NCBI GenBank assembly: GCA_017447265.1
Contig: JAFSOA010000001.1
Span: 62,001 to 126,000, forward strand
Direction: 5' to 3'
Source: Bacteroidales bacterium
Lineage (GTDB): Bacteria; Bacteroidota; Bacteroidia; Bacteroidales; UBA932
DNA length: 64,000 nucleotides
The position numbers and the translations under genes were made by a program. The first letter of the stretch is position 1; each line of letters opens with the position of its first letter. Shown here piece by piece: positions 8,106 to 16,867 of the stretch. The notes below the pieces were generated by a model. The model did no database searches. It was not told where the DNA came from and was given only the letters and a program-made list of their open reading frames with translations.

Positions 8106-9749
8106 ATGAATTTCTATACCGATAACGAGCGTCTGTCGTTCTATCTCCACCATCCCGACATGGAACAGGTGGTCGCCGTGCGCGAAAAGAACTTTGCCGA
8201 AGCCGGCCAGCATCCCGAAGCGCCCGCTTCCGCCGAAGAGGCCGTGAACCAGTACGACATGGTGATGAACCTGGTGGGTGAAATCGCCGGCGAGGTCATC
8301 GCGCCGAACGCCGAAGAAGTCGACCATCTGGGTCCGAAGCTCGAGAACGGCCGTGTCGAATATGCACCCGGCACGCGCCGCAACCTCGACGCCCTCATCC
8401 AGGCAGGCCTCTACGGCATCTCGCTGGAGCGCCGCTACAACGGACTCAACTTCCCGCGTGCCGCCGTGGTCATGGCCGCCGAGATCATCGCCCGCGCCGA
8501 CGTGGGCTTCGCTACCATCTGGGGCCTGACCGACTGCGCCGACACCATCCAGGAATTCGGTTCCGACGAACTGAAAGAAAAATACCTGCCCCGCATCTGG
8601 CAGGGTGCCACCTGCTCGATGGACCTCACCGAGCCGGATGCCGGCAGCGACCTGCAGTCCGTGCGCCTGAAGGCCACGTATGACGAGGCGGCCGGCTGCT
8701 GGCGCCTGAACGGCGTGAAGCGCTTCATCACCAACGGCGACGCCGACCTGCACCTGGTGCTGGCCCGCAGCGAGGAAGGTACCAACGACGGCCGCGGCCT
8801 GTCGTACTTCGTGTTCGACAAGGCCGATGGCGGCATGACCGTGCGCCGCATCGAGAACAAGATGGGCATCAAGGGTTCCCCGACCTGCGAGCTGCAGTTC
8901 ACCAATGCACCGTGCCAGATCGTGGGTGAACGCCGTCTGGGCCTCATCAAATATGTGATGTCGCTGATGAACGGCGCCCGCCTGGGTGTCGCTGCCCAGT
9001 CCATCGGCCTGTGCGAGGCTGCCTGCCGCGAAGCCGAGGCTTACGCCGCATCCCGCGAGCAGTTCGGCCATCCGATCCGGGATTTCGTGGCGGTCCGCGA
9101 CCTGCTCGACCGTATGCGCGCCCGCACCGACGGTGTCCGCAGCCTGATGTACGAGACTGCCCGCTATGTGGACCTGGCCACCAGTTCCAAACCGGCCTCC
9201 CGCATCGCCGACATCCTCACCCCGCTGGTCAAGCTCAACGCCAGCGAGTACGCCAACCAGTGCGCCTACGACTGCATCCAGGTGCATGGCGGCAGCGGCT
9301 TCATGAAAGAGTATGCGTGCGAGCGCCTCTACCGCGACGCGCGCATCCTTTCCATCTACGAGGGCACGAGCCAGTTGCAGGTGGTGGCCGCCATGAAGGG
9401 CATCGCCTCCGGCGCTTATCTGAAGCAGATTGAAAGCTACGACGCCCGCGTGAGCGCGGCGCTGGGCACCACGCCCGATGCGGTGCAGGAGAAATGCCTC
9501 GGCACGCTCCGCCAAGCCACCGTGCTCTACCAGCGCTTCTACGACATGGCCGCCGGCGACGGCACCTCGACCGAGCGTTTCGAACACTGCACCCGTTCGC
9601 TGACCGAGGTCCTGAGCTACATCGTCATGGGCTACCTGCTGCTGCTCGACAGCCAGCGCGACGCCCGCTTCCTGCCTTCCTGCCGCTACTTCGTCCGCGA
9701 AGCCATCGGCCAGGCCTCCCGCTTCGTCGCAGAGCTGGAAAACTGCTAG
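8106..9749 (+). CDS. Acyl-CoA dehydrogenase, long form
   Basis: 547 residues, longer than the 380-residue classical family and similar to long forms that carry extra N- and C-terminal regions. Recognisable motifs are CSMDLTEPDAGSDL (about 170-183), NGVKRFITNG (202-211), the catalytic glutamate E419 in IYEGTSQLQ and QVHGGSGFMKEY. It interconverts acyl and trans-2-enoyl thioesters with FAD, using ETF. In this operon it could oxidise acyl chains or run in reverse as the missing enoyl reductase after FabZ; the direction is not known. It is the last gene of the operon and is followed by a strong terminator. Specificity for CoA versus ACP thioesters cannot be judged here. Confidence 0.88.
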   Translation: MNFYTDNERLSFYLHHPDMEQVVAVREKNFAEAGQHPEAPASAEEAVNQYDMVMNLVGEIAGEVIAPNAEEVDHLGPKLENGRVEYAPGTRRNLDALIQAGLYGISLERRYNGLNFPRAAVVMAAEIIARADVGFATIWGLTDCADTIQEFGSDELKEKYLPRIWQGATCSMDLTEPDAGSDLQSVRLKATYDEAAGCWRLNGVKRFITNGDADLHLVLARSEEGTNDGRGLSYFVFDKADGGMTVRRIENKMGIKGSPTCELQFTNAPCQIVGERRLGLIKYVMSLMNGARLGVAAQSIGLCEAACREAEAYAASREQFGHPIRDFVAVRDLLDRMRARTDGVRSLMYETARYVDLATSSKPASRIADILTPLVKLNASEYANQCAYDCIQVHGGSGFMKEYACERLYRDARILSIYEGTSQLQVVAAMKGIASGAYLKQIESYDARVSAALGTTPDAVQEKCLGTLRQATVLYQRFYDMAAGDGTSTERFEHCTRSLTEVLSYIVMGYLLLLDSQRDARFLPSCRYFVREAIGQASRFVAELENC

Positions 9750-9800
9750 GCTGCGGCCGCTGCAACGGACGCATCTGACTGTCAGCCGATTATGCAAAGT

Positions 9801-9832
9801 GATCCCCCTCAAAACGAGGGGGATCAACTTTT
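9801..9832 (+). terminator. Intrinsic terminator of the fab-etf operon
   Basis: A perfect 10-base stem GATCCCCCTC / GAGGGGGATC (9801-9810 with 9816-9825), loop AAAAC, is followed by AACTTTTAT. It lies 51 bases after the acyl-CoA dehydrogenase stop codon. Confidence 0.85.
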
Positions 9833-10122
9833 ATAAACAGCTGAAGGTCAACTGCGTACATTGCAGCGCCGATGTCACAGCGGGACAAATACACTTTTTG
9901 GAACGAATATTTCGAAATATTTACATTTTTTCAATGGAATATTTGCTGTTTTCGACATTTTCCTTTTCTTGACGAGCGAAGTTTTGTCCCATCGTCTGGG
10001 TAAGATAATGAAACAGTTTTTCTAGATAACGGCATACACTATTCTGTAGGTGTGACTACGATCGGATTCTTCGGGAAGTGTTTCGTATATATTCCAGCGG
10101 TGTCATCTTTAAAGACTACTAA
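9833..10122. other. AT-rich gene-free stretch with a 16-bp palindrome
   Basis: No credible coding frame is seen. The composition is much more AT-rich than the neighbouring genes. It contains a perfect palindrome AATATTTCGAAATATT (9906-9921) and runs of T and A around 9921-9970. It could hold an operator or a small RNA, but nothing proves either. Confidence 0.4.
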
Positions 10123-10155
10123 TTGGCATGCGAAAACGAAGAAATCGTATCTTTG
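10123..10155 (+). promoter_or_regulatory. Promoter of the EamA permease gene
   Basis: TTGG at 10123 serves as -33 and TATCTTTG at 10148-10155 as -7, with a 21-22 base spacer. The expected transcript starts just before the ATG at 10171. This rules out the in-frame TTG at 10123 as a translation start. Confidence 0.75.
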
Positions 10156-10170
10156 CGCCATCAAAAAGTC

Positions 10171-11070
10171 ATGGCCAAGGAAAAACTAGCGGGACATCTG
10201 GCGGTCGGGGGTGCGTATGTCATCTTCGGGCTGAACCTTGTGTTCTGCAAGGATATCGCCAACAGTGCGCTGGTGCCGCCGATCGTGCTCTTCGCTTTCC
10301 GGGCGCTGGGGGCGACGGCACTGTTCTGGCTGATTTCCCTGTTTCTGCCGAAAGAAAAGATTGAACCCGGTGACTTCTGGAAGATCGCGCTGGCCTCGCT
10401 GCTGGGGCTGTTCCTGACACAGTTTACCTTCCTGCTGGGCATCACCATGGTCAGTGCCATCGACGCGGCTATCCTGGGCACGCTGGGCCCCATCTTCACG
10501 ATGATCTTCGCCTTCCTGTTCCTCAAGGAACCCATCACGGGCATGAAAGCCGGGGGTGTGGCCCTGAGCTTCGGCGGCATCCTCTATCTGATCCTGCACT
10601 CGGTCCACGACGGCGGCGCCAGCGCCACCAGCCCGGCCGGCATCGTGCTCCTGCTGCTCAACAGCCTCTGCTTCGCCCTCTACCTAGCCTTGTTCCGGCC
10701 GGTCATCGCCAAATACAACGTAGTGACGTTCATGAAGTGGATGTTCCTCTTCTCGCTGCTGATGTGCCTGCCCTTCGCGGCCAAGGGACTGTTGACCACC
10801 GACTACGCCGCCATCACCCCGAAAGTGGGACTGGAAATCGGTTATCTCGTCTTTTTCGCCACCTTCGTGGCCTATTTCCTGATTCCCTACGGGCAGAAGC
10901 GCATCCGCCCCACGTTGGTCAGCATGTATTCCTACCTGCAGCCCGTCCTGGCCACCGCCCTGAGCATCATCCTGGGCGTGGACGCGCTCACCTGGCAGAA
11001 GATCCTTGCCACCGCCCTGGTCGTCGGTGGCGTGGTCCTCGTCAGCAAGAGCCGTGCGGCTCGAGCCTAG
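10171..11070 (+). CDS. EamA/DMT-family membrane permease
   Basis: 299 residues starting MAKEKLAGHLAVGGAYVIFG, with about ten hydrophobic segments and the two EamA repeats typical of drug/metabolite transporters (first half to about residue 140, second from about 155). FLTQFTFLLGITMVSAIDAAILGTLGP and IRPTLVSMYSYLQPVLATALS match the conserved repeat ends. It is an inner-membrane exporter or importer of an unidentified small metabolite. It has its own TATCTTTG promoter and is convergent with ilvE; the two stop codons overlap within CTAG at 11067-11070. The position beside the leucine operon hints at amino-acid export, but that is speculation. Confidence 0.85.
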   Translation: MAKEKLAGHLAVGGAYVIFGLNLVFCKDIANSALVPPIVLFAFRALGATALFWLISLFLPKEKIEPGDFWKIALASLLGLFLTQFTFLLGITMVSAIDAAILGTLGPIFTMIFAFLFLKEPITGMKAGGVALSFGGILYLILHSVHDGGASATSPAGIVLLLLNSLCFALYLALFRPVIAKYNVVTFMKWMFLFSLLMCLPFAAKGLLTTDYAAITPKVGLEIGYLVFFATFVAYFLIPYGQKRIRPTLVSMYSYLQPVLATALSIILGVDALTWQKILATALVVGGVVLVSKSRAARA

Positions 11071-12098
11071 TCAATATAGTGGCACCATCCGTGGGTGTCT
11101 TCGATTTCGCCGAACTGGATGCCGGTGATCTGTTTGTAGAGTTTCTGGCAGGTGGCGCCGACGCTGCCGTCGGGACCGTAGCGGAAGCTGCGGGTGACGG
11201 TGTCTTCTTCCAGCACGGGCTTGACGTCGATGTGCGAGATAGGCGTGATGACCACGGCCGTACCGCAGCCCGCCGCCTCTTCGAACGTCGAGAGCTCCTC
11301 GAAGGGCACCGGGCGCTGCTCGACCTTCATGCCCATGTCGGCCGCCACTTCGCGCAGGGTTTTGTTGGTAATGGAGGGCAGCACACTGTCGGACAGCGGC
11401 GTGACGTAGGTGTTGTCCTTGATGCCGAAGAAATTGGAGGACCCGAACTCGTCGACGTATTCGCGCGTGGCGGAATTAAGGTACAGCAGTTCCGTGTAAC
11501 CCTGTGCGTGGGCGCGCTGGTAGGGCACGAAGGTCGTCGCGTAGTTGCTGCTGATCTTGTAGGAGCCTGAACCTTTGGGCGCCGCCCGGTCGTAGTTGCC
11601 CGGGATGACGGCGGCGCAGGACTTCAGGTAATCGCCGTAATACGAGCCCACGGGCGCGCACATCACGGCGAAGATGGCTTCCGGATAGGGCACCAGCTGC
11701 ATCTGCGGATGCACGGCGAAAAGCAGCGGGCGGATGTACATGGAGGCGCCGTAGCCGTAGGGCGGAAGGAACTCCATGTTGCCCTTGACACACATGCGGC
11801 TCATCTCAAGAAAAAGATCCTCGGGCGGCTCGGGCATGCCGAGATACTTCGCGGAGCGGACCATGCGGGCCGCGTTCTGGTCGGCGCGGAACATGGCGAT
11901 GCGGCCGTCTTTCTGCCGGAAGGTCTTGAAGCCTTCGAAGACGGAAATGGCGTAGTGCAGGCACTGTGCATAGGGTTCGAGCGTGAAGGAGAAGTTTTCG
12001 GTGGTGGTGGCCGGCGACCACTGTCCGTCCTTGAAATAGGACAGGGCGATGGTCCGGGTGCGGTAGGCGTCGAAGCCCAGGGTTTTCCAGTCTATCAT
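11067..12098 (-). CDS. ilvE: Branched-chain amino acid aminotransferase
   Basis: 343 residues from the ATG at 12098 (MIDWKTLGF); upstream in-frame codons belong to leuB. It is a fold-type IV PLP enzyme of the longer BCAT form: PLP lysine K181 in SGSYKISSNYA, then GYTELLYLNSATREYVDEFGSSNFFG, and PITNKTLREVAADMG near the C-terminus. It converts 2-oxo acids to leucine, isoleucine and valine with glutamate as donor. It is the last gene of the leuA-leuC-leuD-leuB-ilvE operon, 10 bases after leuB, and completes leucine synthesis. It should share the leucine attenuator upstream of leuA. Confidence 0.92.
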   Translation of the reverse strand: MIDWKTLGFDAYRTRTIALSYFKDGQWSPATTTENFSFTLEPYAQCLHYAISVFEGFKTFRQKDGRIAMFRADQNAARMVRSAKYLGMPEPPEDLFLEMSRMCVKGNMEFLPPYGYGASMYIRPLLFAVHPQMQLVPYPEAIFAVMCAPVGSYYGDYLKSCAAVIPGNYDRAAPKGSGSYKISSNYATTFVPYQRAHAQGYTELLYLNSATREYVDEFGSSNFFGIKDNTYVTPLSDSVLPSITNKTLREVAADMGMKVEQRPVPFEELSTFEEAAGCGTAVVITPISHIDVKPVLEEDTVTRSFRYGPDGSVGATCQKLYKQITGIQFGEIEDTHGWCHYID

Positions 12099-12108
12099 AG
12101 CGATCAGT

Positions 12109-13179
12109 TTAATGGTTGTCTTTGAGGTAGTTGGCAATCCAGTCGCCGACTTCCGAGGTCGTGCAGGCCTTTCCTTCGGCGGCGAGGTCTTCTGTCAGGA
12201 TGCCTTCTTCCAGCGAGGCGGCGACCGCGGTCCGGATGGCGCGGCCTTCCTCCATCCGTCCGAAGGCGTATTCAAACAGCATGGCAGCCGACAGGATGGC
12301 CGCCAGCGGGTTGGCGATATTCTTCCCGGCCGCTTGCGGCCAGGAACCGTGGATCGGTTCGAAGAGCGAGGTATGCTCGCCGATCGATGCCGAGGCCAGC
12401 AGGCCCATCGATCCCGGGATGCAGCTGGCTTCGTCGGTGAGGATGTCGCCGAAGGTGTTTTCGGTGACCAGCACGTCGAAGGCCTTCGGGTCGCGGATCA
12501 GCTGCATGGCGGCATTGTCCACATACATGTAGTCGACCTGTACCTCCGGATGGAGGGGCTCCATCTCGCGGGCCACCTGGCGCCAGAGGCGCGAAGTTTC
12601 CAGCACGTTGGCCTTGTCCACCACCGTCAGGTGCCGGCGGCGCCGGGCGGCGCAGGAGAAGGCGAGCGCGAGGATGCGTTCCACTTCCGCGCGGGCGTAG
12701 ACGCAGGTGTCGTAGGCCAGGTCGCCGTTGTCGCGACGGCCCTTCTCGCCGAAGTACATTCCGCCCGTCAGCTCGCGGACACAGAGGAAATCGGCCCCTT
12801 CCACCCGCTCGCGCTTGAGGGGTGAGCGGTCGACCAGGGCCGCGAAGGTCTCGATGGGACGCAGGTTCGCATACAGGCCGAGGCGCTTGCGCATGGCCAG
12901 CAGGCCCTGCTCCGGGCGGACTTTCGCCGTGGGATCGTTGTCGTAGCGCGGATCGCCCACCGCCCCGAAGAGTACGGCGTCGCTCGCCATGCAGAGGGCG
13001 TGCGTTTCCTCCGGATAGGGATTGCCGCAACGTTCGATGGCTTCGGCGCCGATCGGGCCCGTCCCGTACCGGACGGTATGGCCGAAACGCCGGCACACGG
13101 CGTCCACCGCCTTGACGGCCTGGGCGGTCACTTCCGGGCCGATGCCGTCGCCCGGCAAAAGAGCAATGTTATAGTGCAT
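12109..13179 (-). CDS. leuB: 3-isopropylmalate dehydrogenase
   Basis: 356 residues from the ATG at 13179 ([17 protein letters not shown]). The family motif GDGIGPEV near the start, [10 protein letters not shown], the conserved GGMYFGEKG and the Mg/substrate region [13 protein letters not shown] are present. It oxidises and decarboxylates 3-isopropylmalate to 2-oxoisocaproate with NAD. Its start overlaps the end of leuD by 11 bases, which suggests translational coupling in the leucine operon. The length and motifs match LeuB rather than isocitrate dehydrogenase. Confidence 0.94.
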   Translation of the reverse strand: MHYNIALLPGDGIGPEVTAQAVKAVDAVCRRFGHTVRYGTGPIGAEAIERCGNPYPEETHALCMASDAVLFGAVGDPRYDNDPTAKVRPEQGLLAMRKRLGLYANLRPIETFAALVDRSPLKRERVEGADFLCVRELTGGMYFGEKGRRDNGDLAYDTCVYARAEVERILALAFSCAARRRRHLTVVDKANVLETSRLWRQVAREMEPLHPEVQVDYMYVDNAAMQLIRDPKAFDVLVTENTFGDILTDEASCIPGSMGLLASASIGEHTSLFEPIHGSWPQAAGKNIANPLAAILSAAMLFEYAFGRMEEGRAIRTAVAASLEEGILTEDLAAEGKACTTSEVGDWIANYLKDNH

Positions 13180-13774
13180 GTTCTCGCGATTCTTCAAAAG
13201 ATTCTATCTTGTCCTGCTGGAGCACGAGGTAGTCGATGTCGTCGAGGGCGTTCAGCAGGCAATATTTCTTGTATGCATTCAGTTCGAAGTGTTCACTGCG
13301 GCCCGTAGCCAGGCTGGTTACGGTCTGGGCGGGCACGTCGACCCGGACCCGGGCCGAAGGATCGGCTGCGACGGTGGCGAACAGTTCCTGCAGGAAATCC
13401 TCCGACACGACGACGGGCAGTACGAAGTTGTTGAGCTCGTTCTGTTTGTGGATGTCGGCGAAGAAGCTGGATATCACGACTTTGAAGCCGTAGCCTGCCA
13501 GCGCCCATGCCGCGTGTTCCCGGCTCGAGCCGGAGCCGAAATTGCGGCCGGCCACCAGGATATCGCCGCCATAGCGCGGATCGTTGAGGACAAAGGAGGG
13601 ATCGGGTGTGCCGTCAGCGCGGTAGCGCCAGTCCCGGAACAGGTTCTCGCCGAAGTAGCGTTCGTCGCGGGTCGTCGCTTTCAGGAAGCGGGCCGGGATG
13701 ATCTGGTCGGTGTCGATGTTCTCCTGGCGAAGGGGCACGCAGGTGCTTTCTAGGATGTTGAATTTCTGTTTCAT
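13169..13774 (-). CDS. leuD: 3-isopropylmalate dehydratase small subunit
   Basis: 201 residues from the ATG at 13774 ([15 protein letters not shown]). The swivel domain is recognisable by [15 protein letters not shown] and [17 protein letters not shown]. It forms the isopropylmalate isomerase with LeuC, converting 2- to 3-isopropylmalate. The leuC stop overlaps its start (ATGA at 13771-13774) and its own end overlaps leuB, so the three cistrons are tightly coupled. Confidence 0.94.
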   Translation of the reverse strand: MKQKFNILESTCVPLRQENIDTDQIIPARFLKATTRDERYFGENLFRDWRYRADGTPDPSFVLNDPRYGGDILVAGRNFGSGSSREHAAWALAGYGFKVVISSFFADIHKQNELNNFVLPVVVSEDFLQELFATVAADPSARVRVDVPAQTVTSLATGRSEHFELNAYKKYCLLNALDDIDYLVLQQDKIESFEESREHAL

Positions 13775-15135
13775 AGCGTTCGGGGATCTGAGATGACGCC
13801 GGTGACGGCGGCGGCCGCGGCGACGAGCGGACTGGCGAGGAGGGTGCGGGCGCCGGGGCCCTGCCGGCCCTCGAAATTGCGGTTGCTGGTCGAAATGCAA
13901 TATTTGCCGGAGGGAATCTTGTCGTCGTTCATGGCCAGGCAGGCGGAGCAGCCCGGCTGCCGGATGGCAAAGCCGGCCTCGGCGAGCATCTGGTCGAGCC
14001 CTTCGGCCACGATCTGCCGCTGCACTTCCCATGAGCCGGGGACGAGCCAGGCCTCCACACCGGGTGCCTTCTTCCGGCCTTTGACCACGGAGGCGAAGGC
14101 CCGGAAATCTTCGATGCGGCCGTTCGTGCAGGCCCCCAGGAACACGTAGTCGACTGGTTTTCCGAGCAGGCGTTCTCCGCTCCGGAATCCCATATATTGC
14201 AGAGCTTTGGGCGATGCGTCCGCTGGGATCGTCCCGTCAATGGGCATCCCCATTCCGGGATTCGTGCCATAGGTGATCATCGGGGGGATCGCTGTCGCAT
14301 CGAAGACCCTTTCCCGGTCGAAGACCGCGTCCTCGCCGCTGCGCAGCGTCCGCCAGAAAGCCAGCGCCCGGTCCCAATCTGCGCCCTTGGGTGCGTATTC
14401 TTTGTCTTTCAGGTAAGCAAAAGTGACTTCATCGGGCGCGACCATGCCTCCGCGGGCGCCCATCTCGATCGAGAGGTTGCAGAGGGTCAGCCGGCCTTCC
14501 ATCGACAGCCCGCGGACCGCACTGCCGGCGTATTCCGCAAAGTAGCCCGTGGCGCCGGAAGTCGTGAGCTGCTGCATGAGGTAGAGCGCCAGGTCCTTGG
14601 CCGTGACGCAGGGGCCCGGCGTGCCTTCGATGCGGATGCGCATCGTCCGGGGTTTCGGCTGCAGGATGCACTGCGAGGCCAGTACCATCTCCACTTCGCT
14701 GGTGCCGATGCCGAAGGCCACGGCGCCCACCGCGCCGTGCGTGGAGGTATGGGAGTCGCCGCAGACGATGGTCATGCCGGGCAGCGAAAGACCTCTTTCC
14801 GGCCCCACCACATGGATGATGCCGTTGCGGGGGTCCATCATCCCGTAGTGTGTCAGGCCGAATTCCGCTGCGTTGCGCGCGAGGGCGTCCACCTGCGCCC
14901 TGGACACCGGATCCGCGATGGGCTTGTCCTGGTCGTGCGTCGGCGTGTTGTGGTCCGGCATGCAGAAGATCCGTCCGGGACGCAGGGGCCGCAGGCCGCG
15001 GTCACGCAAGCCGTCGAAGGCCTGCGGGCTCGTCACTTCGTGGCAGTAGAGCCGGTCTACATAGAGCTGGTCAGGCCCGCCGTCCACGTGCTGCACCACA
15101 TGGGCGTCCCAGATCTTATCGAAGAGCGTATTCAT
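13771..15135 (-). CDS. leuC: 3-isopropylmalate dehydratase large subunit
   Basis: 454 residues, aconitase superfamily. The [4Fe-4S] ligands are visible in [14 protein letters not shown] and [11 protein letters not shown], and [15 protein letters not shown] and [12 protein letters not shown] are the typical LeuC active-site stretches. The shorter length and the separate LeuD subunit distinguish it from aconitase. It starts immediately after the leuA stop (TAG then ATG) and overlaps leuD by four bases. It acts in the cytoplasm in leucine synthesis. Confidence 0.95.
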   Translation of the reverse strand: MNTLFDKIWDAHVVQHVDGGPDQLYVDRLYCHEVTSPQAFDGLRDRGLRPLRPGRIFCMPDHNTPTHDQDKPIADPVSRAQVDALARNAAEFGLTHYGMMDPRNGIIHVVGPERGLSLPGMTIVCGDSHTSTHGAVGAVAFGIGTSEVEMVLASQCILQPKPRTMRIRIEGTPGPCVTAKDLALYLMQQLTTSGATGYFAEYAGSAVRGLSMEGRLTLCNLSIEMGARGGMVAPDEVTFAYLKDKEYAPKGADWDRALAFWRTLRSGEDAVFDRERVFDATAIPPMITYGTNPGMGMPIDGTIPADASPKALQYMGFRSGERLLGKPVDYVFLGACTNGRIEDFRAFASVVKGRKKAPGVEAWLVPGSWEVQRQIVAEGLDQMLAEAGFAIRQPGCSACLAMNDDKIPSGKYCISTSNRNFEGRQGPGARTLLASPLVAAAAAVTGVISDPRTL

Positions 15136-16632
15136 CTATTTGTTGGCGAATTTGTTGATACAGTCGATATAAGCCTCTACGGAAGCGGCCACGATGTCGG
15201 TGTTGGCGCTGAAACCGTAGTAAACCTTGCCCTCATGCTCCACCTGCATGTGGACCTTGCCCACGTCGTTCGAGCCCTTGGTGATGTTCTGGATGGTGAA
15301 TTCCTTGAGCACCATGGGGCGCTTGATGATTTCCTTCAGCGCGTTGATGGCGGCGTCGACGGGACCGTTGCCGACCGCGGCCGCCTCGAATTTTTCGCCG
15401 GCGATGTCCAGGCCGATGCTGGCCACGGGGCGCACGCCCACGCCGCTGGTTACCTGCAGGAAATCGAGTTTCACATGATGGTCCTCGCGGCGGTCGATGC
15501 CGGTGAGCACCAGCAGGTCTTCGTCGCCGATGTCTTTTTTCTTGTCGGCCAGGCGCAGGAACGCCTGGTAGGTCTGGTCGAGTTTCTCGTCCGACAGTTT
15601 GACGCCGAGGGTTTCCAGCCGGGTGCGGAGGGCGGCGCGGCCGCTGCGGGCCGTCAGGACGATGGCGTTGCCGTCAAGGCCGATGTCCTTGGGATCGATG
15701 ATCTCGTAGGTGCTCATGTCCTTGATGACCCCGTCCTGGTGGATACCCGAGGAGTGGGCAAAGGCGTTGCGGCCCACGATGGCCTTGTTGGCCTGGACGG
15801 GCATGTTCATCAGGCTCGACACGGTCCTGCTCAGGAGATAGATCTTCTTGGTGTTGATGTTGGTCTCCAGGGCGATGTCCTTGTGGCTCCTGAGGATCAT
15901 GGCGATCTCTTCGAGCGCGGTATTGCCCGCCCGCTCGCCGACGCCGTTGATGGTGACTTCGCACTGGCGCGCCCCGTTGAGCAAAGCCGCCATCGTATTG
16001 GCCGTCGCCATGCCCAGGTCGTTGTGGCAGTGGGTCGAAATGATGGCTTTGTGGATGCCGTCCACATGTTCCATCAGGTAGCGGATCTTGGCCCCGTATT
16101 CGTCGGGCAGGCAGTAGCCCGTCGTGTCGGGGATGTTGACCACCGTCGCCCCGGCCTTGATCACGGCCTCGATCACGCGGGCGAGGTATTCGTTTTCGGT
16201 GCGGCCGGCATCTTCGGCATAGAACTCCACGTCCTCCACATAGCGCTTGGCGTATTTGACGGCCCGCACGGCCCGCTCGATGATCTCTTCCCGGTTGGAG
16301 TTGAACTTGTAGCGGATGTGGCTGTCGGAGGTGCCGATGCCGGTGTGGATGCGCTTGTGCTTGGCATGCTGCAGGGCCTCGACCGCCACGTCGATGTCTT
16401 TCTCCACGGCCCGTGTCAGGCCGCAGATGGTGGGCCAGGTCACGGCCTTGGAGATTTCCACTACGGAATTGAAGTCGCCGGGGCTCGAAATGGGAAATCC
16501 GGCTTCGATGATATCGACGCCCAGCTCCTCCAACGCCTTGGCGATCTGGATTTTTTCAATGGTGTTGAGTTGGCAGCCCGGAACCTGTTCGCCGTCCCGT
16601 AGCGTCGTGTCGAAGATGTAAACTCTTTCCAT
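15136..16632 (-). CDS. leuA: 2-isopropylmalate synthase
   Basis: 498 residues from the ATG at 16632 ([19 protein letters not shown]). The HMGL-like TIM barrel carries TTLRDGEQ and the metal-binding [14 protein letters not shown], followed by a C-terminal LeuA regulatory/dimer domain from about residue 370 ([13 protein letters not shown]), where leucine feedback normally acts. It condenses acetyl-CoA with 2-oxoisovalerate, the first committed step of leucine synthesis. It is the first structural gene of the operon and lies directly downstream of a leucine leader peptide and attenuator. The C-terminal domain and the leucine leader argue for leucine synthesis over citramalate synthesis. Confidence 0.93.
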   Translation of the reverse strand: MERVYIFDTTLRDGEQVPGCQLNTIEKIQIAKALEELGVDIIEAGFPISSPGDFNSVVEISKAVTWPTICGLTRAVEKDIDVAVEALQHAKHKRIHTGIGTSDSHIRYKFNSNREEIIERAVRAVKYAKRYVEDVEFYAEDAGRTENEYLARVIEAVIKAGATVVNIPDTTGYCLPDEYGAKIRYLMEHVDGIHKAIISTHCHNDLGMATANTMAALLNGARQCEVTINGVGERAGNTALEEIAMILRSHKDIALETNINTKKIYLLSRTVSSLMNMPVQANKAIVGRNAFAHSSGIHQDGVIKDMSTYEIIDPKDIGLDGNAIVLTARSGRAALRTRLETLGVKLSDEKLDQTYQAFLRLADKKKDIGDEDLLVLTGIDRREDHHVKLDFLQVTSGVGVRPVASIGLDIAGEKFEAAAVGNGPVDAAINALKEIIKRPMVLKEFTIQNITKGSNDVGKVHMQVEHEGKVYYGFSANTDIVAASVEAYIDCINKFANK

Positions 16633-16658
16633 TTTATGCAATTTCAAATCGAAATCAT

Positions 16659-16692
16659 AAAAAAACCTTCCCGAAGTGACTCGGGAAGGTTT
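16659..16692 (-). terminator. Attenuator terminator of the leucine operon
   Basis: On the minus strand a perfect 12-base stem (16681-16692 pairing with 16663-16674, loop of six) is followed directly by seven T residues (16659-16665), 27 bases before leuA. The RNA segment from 16728-16721 (CGGGTAGG) can pair with CCTTCCCG of the left arm at seven of eight positions, giving a competing antiterminator. Confidence 0.85.
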
Positions 16693-16734
16693 CAATTTAT
16701 TACATATCGCTATGTCCACGCCTACCCGGCCGCG

Positions 16735-16791
16735 TCAAATCTTGACGAGGAGCAGCAGCAGGGACAGGGACAGGGCGAAATACGAACGCAT
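16735..16791 (-). CDS. leuL: Leucine-rich leader peptide of the leu operon
   Basis: An 18-codon frame reads MRSYFALSLSLLLLLVKI and then TGA. Seven of the 18 residues are leucine, five of them consecutive, followed closely by Val and Ile. It lies between a promoter and the attenuator terminator upstream of leuA. Ribosome stalling on the leucine codons would keep the codon region (16762-16774) from pairing with the segment just after the stop and so favour the antiterminator. This is the classical amino-acid attenuation design; the role is inferred from structure and position, not by homology. Confidence 0.8.
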   Translation of the reverse strand: MRSYFALSLSLLLLLVKI

Positions 16792-16811
16792 GCTCAGTGC
16801 TTTTTCACCAG

Positions 16812-16843
16812 CAAAGTAACAAATTATAAGTTGAATTTGCAAA
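16812..16843 (-). promoter_or_regulatory. Promoter of the leu leader-leuA transcript
   Basis: On the minus strand TTTGC (16839-16843) and TTACTTTG (16812-16819), 19 bases apart, fit the Bacteroidota -33/-7 pattern with two mismatches in the -7 element. The start would lie about 12-15 bases before the leader-peptide ATG. Confidence 0.6.
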
Positions 16844-16867
16844 TCTTTTTTCGCGAGCGGCAGAAGA

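Noticed and set aside
10123-10170. TTG start at 10123 for the EamA permease
   Set aside because: The frame between 10123 and 10171 contains the promoter -33 and -7 elements, so it would not be transcribed.
14197-16602. An 800-codon open frame on the plus strand across leuC and leuA
   Set aside because: It is antisense to two genes with complete family motifs. Its translation is His/Val/Arg/Gly-rich with no domain, as expected from high GC and codon bias.
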